A stretch of DNA of 64,000 nucleotides from Tissierellia bacterium. GTDB taxonomy: Bacteria > Bacillota > Clostridia > Tissierellales > Peptoniphilaceae. A program made the position numbers and the translations under genes. Of this stretch, positions 1 to 8,823 are shown piece after piece; within the stretch, counting starts at the first letter, position 1; each line of letters starts with the position of its first letter. Location of the stretch: assembly GCA_030538075.1 (NCBI GenBank), contig JAUNUQ010000007.1:1-64000 (forward strand), written 5' to 3'. The notes below the pieces were generated by a model. The model saw only the letters and a program-made list of their open reading frames with translations. It did not search any database and had not been told where the DNA came from.

Positions 1-284
1 AGATTAAAATCCAGGCAGATCGGCCAATCCAGTGGATTCAGATCCCGCCGAATCACCTCTTCGATGATGTCCTCATCAGAGCCAAAGATCTGGATGCCCA
101 CGGTCTTCTCTTGGGGATCGTGGAGCAAAAGCTCCCGAGATCCCCTGTCTCGGTAGTAGAGACCCTTGACATTGACCATTTCCGTAAAGGTCAAATCTGC
201 GCCGTATTCCTGTACCAATCGCCGAAAGGCGATATCCGTGATACCTGCCAGTGGCGCCATTTGGATGGTTGGAAATGAGCTCAT
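1..284 (-). CDS. dusB: tRNA-dihydrouridine synthase (Dus), N-terminal part, cut by window edge
   Basis: About 95 residues of the N-terminus are visible; the rest lies beyond position 1. The FMN-binding TIM barrel of Dus enzymes is recognisable from an early MAPLAGITD motif, then FTEMVN, VGIQIFG and a final LDFN strand. The enzyme reduces specific uridines of tRNA to dihydrouridine with NADPH. The start ATG (282-284) overlaps the coaX stop in an ATGA arrangement, so it is translationally coupled to coaX. Dus next to coaX is common in Firmicutes. The exact Dus subgroup cannot be fixed from the fragment, so the symbol is tentative. Confidence 0.9.
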   Translation of the reverse strand, partial: MSSFPTIQMAPLAGITDIAFRRLVQEYGADLTFTEMVNVKGLYYRDRGSRELLLHDPQEKTVGIQIFGSDEDIIEEVIRRDLNPLDWPICLDFN

Positions 285-1066
285 CTGGGCTCTCTCTTGT
301 TCTTCTCGTATAGAATCCGAAGGCCGTCTAAGGTGATCATGGCATCCGTCTCCTGAATGTATTTACTCTGGTTCGCTAAGAGGCGGATAAATCCTCCCGT
401 ACCCACGACCTTGACCTCAGAGGCAGGGCGGTCCAGTTCTCGGATGATCCGTTCAATAATCCCATCGATCAAGCCGATATACCCAAAGACGATTCCCGAT
501 TGCATGCTCTGGACGGTGTTCTTGCCGATGGCCTTGCTCGGCTCCGTCAACTCCACCTTGGGGAGTTTGGCCGTGCGCATAAAGAGGGCATCGCTGGAGA
601 TGCCAATCCCAGGGGCTATGGCTCCCCCCAGGTAATTCCCCCCTTCGTCCATCACATCAAAGCTGATGGCCGTGCCGATATCCACCAGGATGAGGGGACC
701 TCCATAGCGCTCGAATCCCGCCACGGCGTTGACGATTCGGTCTGCTCCGACCTCTTTGGGGTTATCGTATTTGATATTGATCCCCGTCTTGGTGCCAACG
801 CCGACGATCAATGGTCTTTTCTTTAGATATCGCTCACACATGGAGGGAATCGTATGGGCGAGGCTGGGTACGACAGAGGCGATCATGATATCCTCGACTT
901 CATCGAATTCCACTCCATTGACTTCAAAGAGCTGGGTATAGATCAGCCCGTATTCATCTGAGGAACGGTTCGTATCCGAGGAAATTCGCCATTGGTGTAC
1001 CAAGGTCTCACCGTCAAAGAGACCGCTGACAATATTTGTATTACCTATATCGATGACTAAGAGCAT
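281..1066 (-). CDS. coaX: Type III pantothenate kinase
   Basis: A 261-residue ASKHA-fold kinase that phosphorylates pantothenate, the first step of coenzyme A synthesis; the type III form is insensitive to CoA feedback. Visible motifs are the N-terminal phosphate loop DIGNTN (6-11), GADR with its catalytic Asp (107-110), DIGTA (129-133) and GGAIAPG (147-153). Length matches the family. An AGGAGG lies inside the end of the upstream gene, and the start shares one base with that gene's stop. The neighbour is an ECF S component, which together suggests uptake followed by phosphorylation of pantothenate. Confidence 0.97.
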   Translation of the reverse strand: MLLVIDIGNTNIVSGLFDGETLVHQWRISSDTNRSSDEYGLIYTQLFEVNGVEFDEVEDIMIASVVPSLAHTIPSMCERYLKKRPLIVGVGTKTGINIKYDNPKEVGADRIVNAVAGFERYGGPLILVDIGTAISFDVMDEGGNYLGGAIAPGIGISSDALFMRTAKLPKVELTEPSKAIGKNTVQSMQSGIVFGYIGLIDGIIERIIRELDRPASEVKVVGTGGFIRLLANQSKYIQETDAMITLDGLRILYEKNKREPR

Positions 1067-1806
1067 TAGAGCCTCCTATAGACCTTTTTTGCTGCGCCAG
1101 CGACTGCACTGACGACTATGGTTGCCACGATGACCTCCGGAATTCCATTGACAACGGCAATGGTGGCGATGGCAGTCAGGGCTGAATCCGCGGACTGTCC
1201 GATGACCTCCATATATCCCTTCGCGTGGAGGATGTAGATCATTCCCAATACGCCGAAGGTGTTGATCAAAGTGCCCAGCGCTGCACTCAGATAGATATCT
1301 GAGCGCTCCACACGGCTCTTCCACAAGAATAGGAGCAGCGCCAAGGTCAGAATTCCCAAGGACCCAAAAGCCCAGGGAGATCCTCCCGATCGAAGCTGCA
1401 TCACTGCCTGGAAGACCATATAGCCCATCAGCAGAATGCCGAGGACATAGGTGGCAATTGTAATCCGAGTTTTATCCATTTTTTTCAAGAGCGCATAGAA
1501 TAGCCCGGTGCCATATCCCATGAGTACCCGTGGCAATACTGCGACCATGGGATCCATAAAGATGAAGGAGGTCACTGTGGGGGTTGTGTATGCTCTGAGC
1601 ATGGAATAGAGTCCAAAGAGCAGCCCCATCAGCGCCCCGATCTTCGGTCCCATCAGCACTGCGCCGACCAGCACAGGGATGTGCAAAGTGGTGGCGGCGA
1701 TAGGTCCTATGGGGATGAATCCCAGCGGGGTGTTTGCCAATAGAATGGTGATGCTGAGTAAGAGCGACACCGTGGTCAATGTGCGAAAATATTCTCTCTT
1801 TTTCAT
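1066..1806 (-). CDS. panT: ECF transporter S component, probably pantothenate-specific (PanT-like)
   Basis: A 246-residue membrane protein with about six hydrophobic segments and the small-residue-rich N-terminal helices of energy-coupling-factor substrate-binding components. It would pair with a shared EcfT/EcfA1/EcfA2 module, which is not in the window. What is seen is the ECF S-type membrane pattern. Pantothenate as substrate is inferred from direct coupling to coaX, an arrangement also used for PanT in other Firmicutes. Another vitamin cannot be excluded. Confidence 0.75.
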   Translation of the reverse strand: MKKREYFRTLTTVSLLLSITILLANTPLGFIPIGPIAATTLHIPVLVGAVLMGPKIGALMGLLFGLYSMLRAYTTPTVTSFIFMDPMVAVLPRVLMGYGTGLFYALLKKMDKTRITIATYVLGILLMGYMVFQAVMQLRSGGSPWAFGSLGILTLALLLFLWKSRVERSDIYLSAALGTLINTFGVLGMIYILHAKGYMEVIGQSADSALTAIATIAVVNGIPEVIVATIVVSAVAGAAKKVYRRL

Positions 1807-1863
1807 TTTTCTCTCCCGTAAAAGTGTAGAAGTCGCTACGCGATCTCCTCATGGGTAATGCTT

Positions 1864-2796
1864 TTAATCGATTCTCTCAGCCAAAACTGCATTGCTGATC
1901 GCCCTGCTGATCACTTCCACTGCCATGACCAAGACCTGATTGAGATCCGCCTCTACCTCGCCAGTGGCCAAGGTGAAGATGGCGTCCCCGTCAGCCATGG
2001 TGTGGACTGGTCGGATGGAATGGGCATAGCCGTCATGGGCTACAATCGCCATGCGATTGATCTGAGCGGAATGTAGCTTTCCATTGGTGGCGATCACTCC
2101 AATGGTGGTGTTTTCCATCGCGCCGCTCTTTCGAATCCCTCCGAGGAGCAAACGCTCTGTGGACAGCATCTCCCCGCTGCCCTGTGACAGGGGGCCCGCC
2201 AGCTGCTGCCCCGTCTCATGGTCGAAGATATCTCCCAATGCATTGACGGCCACAATGGCGGAGACGATTAGGTCTCCAATTTGAAGCGATGCCGATCCAA
2301 GACCTCCAGGCATTGCGCTGTTTTGTCCCAGGAGTTTTCCGACGGTGGCGCCTGTTCCAGCTCCTACCGCCCCTTGGCGGTCTTCATCTGCCCTGGCATT
2401 CTTACAGGCAAGGTAGCCGTCCTGAGCGGTGGGTCTGATTTTGGGATCTCCCACTGATAAGTCGTATAGCACCGCTGCTGGTACGATGGGTACAACACCA
2501 CTCGCCGTTGGGAACCCGATACCCCTCTCCTCGAGATACTGCATCACTCCACCGACGCTATTCAATCCATAGGCAGAACCGCCGGATAGCACGACGGCAT
2601 TGATCTTCTCAACGAGATTTCCCGGCCTCAATAGGTCCGTTTCCCTCGTTCCCGGTGCAGCTCCGCGGACATCGACCCCACAGGCCATCCCCCGTTCTGA
2701 GAAGACGACGGTCAGTCCTGTTCGCCCCAGGGGGTCTGTATGATGACCGACTTGAATTCCCGGCACATCGGTGATATAGCCTTCGTATTTGATCAT
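1864..2796 (-). CDS. P1 family peptidase (DmpA/BapA-like, Ntn-type autoprocessing)
   Basis: A 310-residue member of peptidase family S58/P1, whose proteins self-cleave and then act as aminopeptidases or beta-aminopeptidases. It shows the N-terminal TDVPGIQVGHHT segment, VDVRGAAPGTRETDLL, LSGGSAYGL and the cleavage-site motif ENTTIGVIATN near residues 228-238, in which the Thr after Asn (about 230) would be the nucleophile. No signal peptide is seen, so it is probably cytoplasmic. The start overlaps the upstream gene by four bases (ATGA) and the gene lies 57 bases before the PanT-like gene, so it is probably in one transcript with panT-coaX. The substrate is unknown. Confidence 0.88.
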   Translation of the reverse strand: MIKYEGYITDVPGIQVGHHTDPLGRTGLTVVFSERGMACGVDVRGAAPGTRETDLLRPGNLVEKINAVVLSGGSAYGLNSVGGVMQYLEERGIGFPTASGVVPIVPAAVLYDLSVGDPKIRPTAQDGYLACKNARADEDRQGAVGAGTGATVGKLLGQNSAMPGGLGSASLQIGDLIVSAIVAVNALGDIFDHETGQQLAGPLSQGSGEMLSTERLLLGGIRKSGAMENTTIGVIATNGKLHSAQINRMAIVAHDGYAHSIRPVHTMADGDAIFTLATGEVEADLNQVLVMAVEVISRAISNAVLAERID

Positions 2797-3263
2797 TTTT
2801 TCGCTCGTTTTTTGCTTTTTCTCGTGCGCATCACCTTGTTGACAGCATCCTGATCTTCTGCCCTCGTGGGGATTACCCGCACATCATTTGGTTTTGGGTT
2901 GTTCAATGCAAGGATCAAATTGCCATTTTTAGGGCTGAAGGACCATTGCTTGATGTCATTCCATTCGGTGATCTTGCCGTTAAAATAGACTCCTGTATCC
3001 GAAAAGGAGATCTGTTCAAAGAGATTATAGACAAAATACGTGGTGATTCCCGCCAGCATCAGTTTGAAATACATGCCCTCTACCATCAGGATCATAGACA
3101 TCAATAGTCCAACCAAGACATATTGCAAAATCCGCTTGTGCTGTGGAAATAAGTCCTGTTCCCCTTGAATTTGCTTTTTGGCTATAAAAATCTTATAGGC
3201 CGTATAGCAGACGAAGGCGAACATCATCGTGTAGAGCATTAAAATAATGTCGTTCTGATTCAT
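2793..3263 (-). CDS. Small membrane protein, DUF5673-like
   Basis: About 156 residues. Three hydrophobic segments come first, then a soluble C-terminal part with a GVYFNGKITEWNDIKQW stretch like the DUF5673 family of Firmicutes membrane proteins, ending in a Lys/Arg-rich tail. The ATG at 3261-3263 is chosen because AAGGG lies just upstream; a longer reading frame extends through a structured intergenic stretch and is probably not translated. It is coupled to the P1 peptidase by a 4-base overlap. Function unknown; the family assignment is from pattern memory. Confidence 0.7.
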   Translation of the reverse strand: MNQNDIILMLYTMMFAFVCYTAYKIFIAKKQIQGEQDLFPQHKRILQYVLVGLLMSMILMVEGMYFKLMLAGITTYFVYNLFEQISFSDTGVYFNGKITEWNDIKQWSFSPKNGNLILALNNPKPNDVRVIPTRAEDQDAVNKVMRTRKSKKRAKK

Positions 3264-3299
3264 TTTCATCCCTTTCCCTGTTCCGCTCTCAATTGAATA

Positions 3300-3380
3300 G
3301 GGCGCTCCCAATTGTCTGATCGATGGGTATGCGGTGTTGAGCTTCCCATTACCCATCGATTCGGACTTTTGAGTGCGCCC
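3300..3380. repeat. Nested inverted repeats between ftsH and the DUF5673-like gene
   Basis: An 11-base perfect inverted repeat (ATCGATGGGTA at 3319-3329 and TACCCATCGAT at 3350-3360) sits inside an outer six-base pair of arms (GGGCGC at 3300-3305 and GCGCCC at 3375-3380). No T-run follows on the minus strand, so it does not look like an ordinary intrinsic terminator. It could process or attenuate the transcript that runs on from ftsH. Confidence 0.6.
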
Positions 3381-3388
3381 CCACTTTG

Positions 3389-5368
3389 TTAATCTACTGG
3401 CGGATGCTCCTGGCCAGTTTGATCTGATTGGTCTATGTTGAAATCCGGTGGAGCCTGGGCTTCATCCGTGGGCTCACCATGCTCCAAGTTCTCGTCGATC
3501 CGATGGTCCATTTCCAGGACTCGATCCAAATCCTCATGGGGGGTGACATCTCCATTTGGACTTGTGAACTGTTGGAACAATCTCTCAAATTCATCTGCAT
3601 CCAAGGTCTCTTTGTTCAAGAGCTCCTTAGCTACACCATGAAGAGCATCGATATTATCCGATAATAGGTTGATAGCAAGATTGTAGGCATCGCCGATCAA
3701 TTTGCGCATCTCATCGTCAATCTCTGCAGCAACTTCCTCTGAGTAATTGCGGGATCTCCCAAAGTCTCTTCCGAGGAACACATCCTCTTCGTCAGTACCG
3801 TATTTCATCGGTCCCAGTCGATCGCTCATTCCGTAGACGGTGACCATACTGCGAGCGATCTTCGTGGCCCTTTCAATGTCATTGGATGCACCTGTGGAGA
3901 TGTCATCGAGAACCAAGCTCTCCGCTGCCCTTCCCCCCAATAGGGAAACCAGACGATGTTCCATTCCCTTTTTCGTGTGGTAATTGGTGTCTTCCTCTGG
4001 GATATATGCGGTGAAACCACCTGCCATCCCCCTTGGGATGATGGTGATCATATGCACCGGATCCGTATCCGGCAAGAGCCTTGATACGATTGCATGGCCA
4101 GCTTCGTGATAGGCGGTGAGTACTCTCTCCTTCTCCACGACGACTTTGCTCTTCTTCTCCGGTCCAGCAACGACTTTGATCGCCGCCTCCTCGAAGATCT
4201 CTTTGGTGATGGCCTTCAGTTTTTTCCTGGCTGTGAGCAGTGCCGCTTCATTGCAGAGGTTCTCCAGATCCGCTGGAGTGAAACCAGAGGTGGTCTTGGC
4301 GATGGCACGTAAATCCACGTCGGGTTCTAGCTTCTTATTTCGAGTATGAACCTGCAAAATAGCCTCTCGTCCCTTGACATCGGGCAGCCCCACATAGACT
4401 TGGCGGTCAAAACGACCAGGTCGTAGGATCGCCGGGTCCAGTATATCGGGTCGGTTCGTTGCAGCCATCACGATGATTCCCTCGTTGGTGCTAAAGCCGT
4501 CCATCTCCACCAGAAGTTGGTTTAGGGTCTGCTCCCTTTCGTCATGACCTCCTCCAAGTCCCGCCCCTCGGCGTCGACCGACTGCGTCGATCTCGTCGAT
4601 AAAGACGATACAAGGAGCGTTCTTTTTGGCTTCATTGAATAGATCTCGCACGCGGGACGCCCCCACGCCGACGAACATCTCGACGAAATCAGAACCACTG
4701 ATGCTATAGAAAGGCACCTTTGCCTCTCCGGCGACGGCCTTTGACAAATAGGTCTTACCGGTCCCCGGGGGGCCAACTAGGAGCACTCCCTTTGGAATCC
4801 GCGCACCCAATTCGGTAAATCGTCTGGGATCCTTCAGAAAATCGACGATCTCTCCCAGTTCCTCTTTTTCCTCTACCAGCCCCGCAACATCGTTGAAGCT
4901 GATCAATTCCCCTTCTTCCCTATGCAGCTTGGCCTTGCTCTTTCCAAAGCTCATGACCTTGTTGTTGCCGCCCTGGGACTGCATCATAAAGAAATACCAG
5001 CCTGCTCCCATCAGCAATAGTAGTACGAGAGTTGGCAAAATCTGCAGGTACCACGGTTCCGGTGGAACCTCCCCCTGCATTAGATCTAGTTTTCCTGACT
5101 CTACAAGGGGCTTTAAATTATTATTATAGATATCCGTGTCCTCTGCGATATAGACAGAAAACTCGTCATTGTTCTTTAATTTACCGGTATAATACTGTCC
5201 GCGCTGGGTCAAAGTACCAGCAATCTGATCCTGATCGACATATTCCAAGAATTTTGTCGTGGAAATTGACTGAACCGCTGGCGCATTTTTGCCGATCTGT
5301 GTGATCAAAAACGCCATCAACAACAGCAGCAGTAGATAGACCGGCGTTCCTCGTAATGAATTCTTCAA
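3389..5368 (-). CDS. ftsH: ATP-dependent zinc metalloprotease FtsH
   Basis: Membrane-anchored AAA+ protease that degrades damaged membrane proteins and regulators. A first membrane helix, an extracytoplasmic domain and a second helix (about 105-125) precede Walker A GPPGTGKT (about 199-206), Walker [10 protein letters not shown], the second region of homology [21 protein letters not shown] and the zinc motif HEAGH (about 421-425). The acidic tail is usual. The start is taken as TTG at 5366-5368, because GGGAGG lies six bases upstream and the protein then begins directly before the first helix; an in-frame ATG at 5440 overlaps the promoter. It has its own promoter at 5412-5440 and lies downstream of hpt as in Bacillus. 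Confidence 0.97.
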   Translation of the reverse strand: MKNSLRGTPVYLLLLLLMAFLITQIGKNAPAVQSISTTKFLEYVDQDQIAGTLTQRGQYYTGKLKNNDEFSVYIAEDTDIYNNNLKPLVESGKLDLMQGEVPPEPWYLQILPTLVLLLLMGAGWYFFMMQSQGGNNKVMSFGKSKAKLHREEGELISFNDVAGLVEEKEELGEIVDFLKDPRRFTELGARIPKGVLLVGPPGTGKTYLSKAVAGEAKVPFYSISGSDFVEMFVGVGASRVRDLFNEAKKNAPCIVFIDEIDAVGRRRGAGLGGGHDEREQTLNQLLVEMDGFSTNEGIIVMAATNRPDILDPAILRPGRFDRQVYVGLPDVKGREAILQVHTRNKKLEPDVDLRAIAKTTSGFTPADLENLCNEAALLTARKKLKAITKEIFEEAAIKVVAGPEKKSKVVVEKERVLTAYHEAGHAIVSRLLPDTDPVHMITIIPRGMAGGFTAYIPEEDTNYHTKKGMEHRLVSLLGGRAAESLVLDDISTGASNDIERATKIARSMVTVYGMSDRLGPMKYGTDEEDVFLGRDFGRSRNYSEEVAAEIDDEMRKLIGDAYNLAINLLSDNIDALHGVAKELLNKETLDADEFERLFQQFTSPNGDVTPHEDLDRVLEMDHRIDENLEHGEPTDEAQAPPDFNIDQSDQTGQEHPPVD

Positions 5369-5411
5369 TCGTATCCTCCCTTCCCATGAATAGTTTATAG
5401 TACATTTTAAT

Positions 5412-5440
5412 ATTTTAGCATTGATACACCGAAGGTGCAA
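5412..5440 (-). promoter_or_regulatory. Sigma-A type promoter for ftsH
   Basis: On the minus strand -35 TTGCAC (5435-5440) and -10 TAAAAT (5412-5417) are 17 bases apart. The position, about 45 bases before the TTG start, supports that start over the longer frame. Confidence 0.7.
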
Positions 5441-5523
5441 GGAATTATTGACCCTTGGCTAGTCCCCTTCAGAAATTGGCCCAAGGAGAATTTACCCATT
5501 CCGTTGGGATTAAATCCCCTGAG

Positions 5524-5622
5524 CGCCTATTTAATAGGCGATAAATAAAGGGTCCTCGAACAAGCTCCGCACTTGGGCATAAGAATACGGCAGAGATGGC
5601 GAAGCCGATTCTGCCGTATTCT
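5524..5622. repeat. Two palindromes between hpt and ftsH
   Basis: A perfect 13-base inverted repeat (AGAATACGGCAGA at 5582-5594, TCTGCCGTATTCT at 5610-5622) lies just after the hpt stop. A smaller one (CGCCTAT/ATAGGCG, 5524-5540) follows. Neither has a clear T-tract on the minus strand. They may still end or protect the tilS-hpt transcript, since ftsH has its own promoter beyond them. Confidence 0.6.
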
Positions 5623-5637
5623 ATAAACTCTGCAGTT

Positions 5638-6192
5638 TTACTTATATACGCTCTCTTTGAGTGCTCCAATATAGGTCAAATGACGATAGGTTTCGGAATA
5701 ATCCAAACCATACCCGACGATGAATTCATTTGGAACTGGAAAACCACAGTAATCGATCTTCACTATATTGACTCTCCTCTCCGCCTTATTGAGCAAGCTG
5801 GCAATCTTGACAGATTTAGCCCCACGTCTGACCATGATGTCACTCAGATAGGATAGGGTCAGTCCTGAATCCACAATGTCCTCCACGAGGAGCACATGCT
5901 TGTTGAGGATGTCCTCGTCCAGATCCTTCAGGATTCGGACGACGCCCCTGGATTCCGCCTTGCCCTTTCCATAGCTGGAAACGGACATAAAATCGATATA
6001 GACAGGACGTTCAATCTCTCGAATCAGGTCTGCCATAAAGACCACTGCCCCTTTTAAGATGCCGATCAGAATCAGGTCCTCCGAGTGATCGGGATAGTCC
6101 CTCGTGATTTCAGCTCCCATCTCGGCCACACGGCGGCGAACGGTCTGTTCGTCAAACAACACGGTCTTGATGTCTTCGGTGATTGTCTTCAA
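5638..6192 (-). CDS. hpt: Hypoxanthine phosphoribosyltransferase
   Basis: A 184-residue purine salvage enzyme that makes IMP or GMP from hypoxanthine or guanine and PRPP. The PRPP-binding motif VLLVEDIVDSGLTL is at 100-113, preceded by the flexible-loop region MSVSSYG (69-75) and followed by the base-contacting VPNEFIVGYGLDY. Length is typical. The start overlaps the tilS stop by four bases, giving the conserved tilS-hpt-ftsH order. Confidence 0.97.
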   Translation of the reverse strand: MKTITEDIKTVLFDEQTVRRRVAEMGAEITRDYPDHSEDLILIGILKGAVVFMADLIREIERPVYIDFMSVSSYGKGKAESRGVVRILKDLDEDILNKHVLLVEDIVDSGLTLSYLSDIMVRRGAKSVKIASLLNKAERRVNIVKIDYCGFPVPNEFIVGYGLDYSETYRHLTYIGALKESVYK

Positions 6193-7592
6193 TGCTTCTC
6201 TCCCTCATGGATTTCTAGTAGGATGACCTCTTCGGACTCCTCGGATAATTTATTGGTCTCGCAGCGGCGAAGGCCGCCCACCCATATTATAGCATGGTTT
6301 AATTCAAAAATCGGAATAGTTGCCCTTTGGGAAGCAGGAACTTTTGCATCGATAAAGAGTTCTTTTAACTTCTTATGCCCCTTCATCCCATCGATCTGCA
6401 TCCGATCCCCCGGTTCTCGCGGCCGAATGATGAGCTCGGTCTGAAAGCTGTCCCCATCGAAGAGCGCCATATTCTTGGGGATATTCTTTGGAATCGAGCT
6501 AAATTCGCTGCGATACTCCTCCAAAGAGAGTCTTCGTATGCAAATCTTGAACTTTCCATAATCATAGCATCCCGTATGGGGAGGGGGGATGGATATGCTC
6601 TTCGGACCATCCTGGCTCCGCTGTACAAAGAGGCGCAGTGTATCTGACTCCACATATAACTGGAGCCCACCCAGGCTAGTCTGTTTCCCCGTTTTTCGCT
6701 TTGCAGTGCGCAGGAATTCTTCGATATGCACGCTGTCGAAGCCCTTTGTACTTCCCATCAGCTGTGTAATCCCAAATCTGATGAGTCTCTGTTGCTCTGG
6801 CGAAGAGAGGGAGCGGAAGCCCTGCAGGTCCCATTCAATGAAATCCTCGCCCTGCCCTTTGGTAATCTGCTCCATTGTACTCTGGGTCCAAGACTCCAAA
6901 ATCTCCAGTTCCCCTCGAGCATGTTCTGAGAGCCTGAGGAGCGCTTGATCCACCGCCGGGTTGAACTGCTCTCTCAATTGTGGGAGCAATTGGTTTCTCA
7001 GGGCATTTCTCCGATAATCGTTGGATTGATTGCTGGAGTCCTCACGATAGGCGACCTCCTTCTCATCGGCATAGGCTTCAATCTGCGCCCTAGAAAAATG
7101 AAGCAGGGGCCTGAGCAGATGTCCACTTTGTGGCTGCATCCCACACAGCCCCTCCAATCCCGTACCACGCAGGATATTCAAGAGGATGGTCTCCACTTGA
7201 TCGTCTTGATTGTGAGCGACACAGAGAAGGGTCCCAGGCTGTTTCATGACCAATTCCTGAAAAAAACCATACCGAATCCGGCGACCCGCATCCTCTTCAG
7301 AGATCTTTAGCTCCTGGGCCATTTTAGGCATGGATTCACGCCGGAGCGCAAAGGGATGGCCGAGCTGCTCGGCAATGCGTTTCACCAAGGCCTCGTCGCC
7401 ATCGGATTCTGTCCCTCTGGTGAGGTGGTTGATATGGGCAATGACAAGGGACAGTTCCCATTGGTCTTGGAGTCGGTGAAACAGATCCAGCATCACCATG
7501 GAGTCCACCCCCCCGGACACACCCAGTACCACTCGATCCCCCGGTACGATCGATCTAGTCTGTATCAATTGCTCTACGAATGCCTCGTACAT
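6189..7592 (-). CDS. tilS: tRNA(Ile)-lysidine synthase
   Basis: A 467-residue N-type ATP pyrophosphatase that converts C34 of the minor tRNA-Ile to lysidine so that AUA is read as Ile. The PP-loop SGGVDS is at 26-31; the central HINHLTRG and HNQDDQVETILLNILRGTGLEGL segments and a C-terminal substrate-binding region (FDGD... REPGDRM) are present. This is the full-length, Bacillus-like architecture. GGGGAATCAA precedes the ATG. A terminator-like hairpin lies directly upstream (7605-7632), so expression may depend on readthrough or a promoter inside it. Confidence 0.96.
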   Translation of the reverse strand: MYEAFVEQLIQTRSIVPGDRVVLGVSGGVDSMVMLDLFHRLQDQWELSLVIAHINHLTRGTESDGDEALVKRIAEQLGHPFALRRESMPKMAQELKISEEDAGRRIRYGFFQELVMKQPGTLLCVAHNQDDQVETILLNILRGTGLEGLCGMQPQSGHLLRPLLHFSRAQIEAYADEKEVAYREDSSNQSNDYRRNALRNQLLPQLREQFNPAVDQALLRLSEHARGELEILESWTQSTMEQITKGQGEDFIEWDLQGFRSLSSPEQQRLIRFGITQLMGSTKGFDSVHIEEFLRTAKRKTGKQTSLGGLQLYVESDTLRLFVQRSQDGPKSISIPPPHTGCYDYGKFKICIRRLSLEEYRSEFSSIPKNIPKNMALFDGDSFQTELIIRPREPGDRMQIDGMKGHKKLKELFIDAKVPASQRATIPIFELNHAIIWVGGLRRCETNKLSEESEEVILLEIHEGEKH

Positions 7593-7604
7593 TTGATTCC
7601 CCTA

Positions 7605-7632
7605 AAAGTTAAAAACCGGTTTTCACCGGTTT
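7605..7632 (-). terminator. Intrinsic terminator after the S1-domain gene
   Basis: On the minus strand an 8-base stem (AAACCGGT/ACCGGTTT, 7613-7632) with a GAAA loop runs into TTTTTAAC. It stands between the S1-domain gene and tilS. Confidence 0.75.
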
Positions 7633-7666
7633 CCGATCCCCAGCATAATTCTGCCGGTCTATTGCG

Positions 7667-8068
7667 TTATCTCTGTCCAACTTTCCGCTTGCCATCTCTA
7701 GAGCGAATCTCATCGATGCGGTCATTGCTATCCTTTAAGAATCGACTCATCATATCTTCGAAGCTGAGTTCGGCCTTTGGCGCCCCAAAAGAAACCTCTG
7801 AGGGTTGCTTTATAATGCGCTTTTCCTTCTGCTTAGGCTCAGCTTGTCGAATGGAAAGCCCGATCTTTCCGTCTGATCCAATGGTCAGAACCTTCACCTT
7901 CACCTGATCGTTTTTCTTCAGATAGTCTTCGACTCTCTCCACATAGTCCTTTGAGATTTCGGAAATATGTACGAGCCCGCTCTTTCCCTCAGGCAAAGCG
8001 ACGAACGCTCCGAATTTCGTAACGCCACTTACTTTTCCCTCTACAATGTCACCAATTGCAATTGGCAT
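7667..8068 (-). CDS. yabR: S1 RNA-binding domain protein (YabR/GSP13-like)
   Basis: About 133 residues. One S1 OB-fold fills the first 75 residues (IAIGDIVEGKVSGVTKFGAFVAL, then GLVHISEIS and KVKVLTI). A charged, poorly ordered tail (KQKEKR..., ending in basic residues) follows. Such proteins associate with ribosomes. The ATG at 8066-8068 is preferred because it opens directly on the S1 fold and AGGAGG lies 12 bases before it; the frame also extends further upstream without homology. It sits between divIC and tilS as in Bacillus. Confidence 0.9.
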   Translation of the reverse strand: MPIAIGDIVEGKVSGVTKFGAFVALPEGKSGLVHISEISKDYVERVEDYLKKNDQVKVKVLTIGSDGKIGLSIRQAEPKQKEKRIIKQPSEVSFGAPKAELSFEDMMSRFLKDSNDRIDEIRSRDGKRKVGQR

Positions 8069-8156
8069 AAACCCTATACTCCTCCTGATTGGATACTTTG
8101 CGATAATTATATAATATAGATCATCCGTTGTCAAACGTTTCTACGAGTGTAACTCG

Positions 8157-8480
8157 CTACTCTTCCACAGGGGCGTTCTCATCAATGTAGATGATGTCCC
8201 GTGGCATTACCATCTTTAGCTTCTTTCGAGCGATCTCCTCGATATAGTCGACATCGTTTACCCTCTCTAGTTCTCCTTCAAGGGACTGGATCTGTGTATT
8301 CAGTGATTCGATCTGCGCCTGCTTGTTCGAGATCTCTTGATTGATGTCCGTCATCATCGAGCTCTGTTCAAAGAAGGTGATCAGAAAATAAATGGATATC
8401 AAGAGGACAACCGTCAAGATAAAAGTAAAAAAGCGGCGGTTTGCCCTTTGTGTTGCATTTCTCTGTTTTTGTCTCGCCAT
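8157..8480 (-). CDS. divIC: Septum formation initiator (DivIC/FtsB family)
   Basis: About 107 residues: a short basic cytoplasmic N-terminus, one membrane helix (ILTVVLLISIYFLITFF), then a coiled coil (INQEISNKQAQIESLNTQIQSLEGELERV) and the conserved YIEEIARKKLKMVMPRD segment. The family bridges FtsL and DivIB in the divisome. The start ATG at 8478-8480 follows GAGGAGGAGAACC; an earlier in-frame ATG at 8498 overlaps that ribosome binding site. yabP and yabQ, which often sit beside it in spore formers, are missing. Confidence 0.93.
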   Translation of the reverse strand: MARQKQRNATQRANRRFFTFILTVVLLISIYFLITFFEQSSMMTDINQEISNKQAQIESLNTQIQSLEGELERVNDVDYIEEIARKKLKMVMPRDIIYIDENAPVEE

Positions 8481-8534
8481 GGTTCTCCTCCTCTTCACTT
8501 TTATTATATGCGATACCTGCCCCTCTTTGCAAGT

Positions 8535-8774
8535 CTATAGGGCTTCCACCATCTTTTCGGCATTGTCCTTGTTCGAGTTTTCGATCAGTTCCTTTACCCG
8601 AAAACGGGGTCTGGATTGGCCAAATCGTATCTCAATAATGTCACCTACAGATACCTGATCCCCCGGCTTTACTACCTTGTCGTTGATACTCACCCGTCCA
8701 GCCTCACAGGCCTCTTTTGCAACGGTGCGTCTCTTGATGATGCGCGCATTTTTTAAAAAAATATCGATTCTCAT
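8535..8774 (-). CDS. rqcP: S4-domain RNA-binding protein RqcP (YabO)
   Basis: A 79-residue S4-domain protein starting MRIDIFLKNARIIKRR. It has the S4 core ACEAGRVSINDKVVKPGDQVSVGDIIEIRFG and an acidic, ragged C-terminus. RqcP works with RqcH in alanine tailing of stalled nascent chains on the 50S subunit. The start at 8774 follows GGGAGGTATT; the longer frame through the upstream terminator and hup is rejected. The position between hup and divIC matches other Firmicutes. Confidence 0.93.
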   Translation of the reverse strand: MRIDIFLKNARIIKRRTVAKEACEAGRVSINDKVVKPGDQVSVGDIIEIRFGQSRPRFRVKELIENSNKDNAEKMVEAL

Positions 8775-8791
8775 AATACCTCCCAGAAAAG

Positions 8792-8813
8792 AAAAAACCG
8801 GACATTTGTCCGG
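8792..8813 (-). terminator. Intrinsic terminator after hup
   Basis: On the minus strand CCGGACA/TGTCCGG forms a tight stem (8798-8813) followed by TTTTTT (8792-8797). It lies between hup and rqcP. Confidence 0.85.
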
Positions 8814-8823
8814 CTCTGACCTT

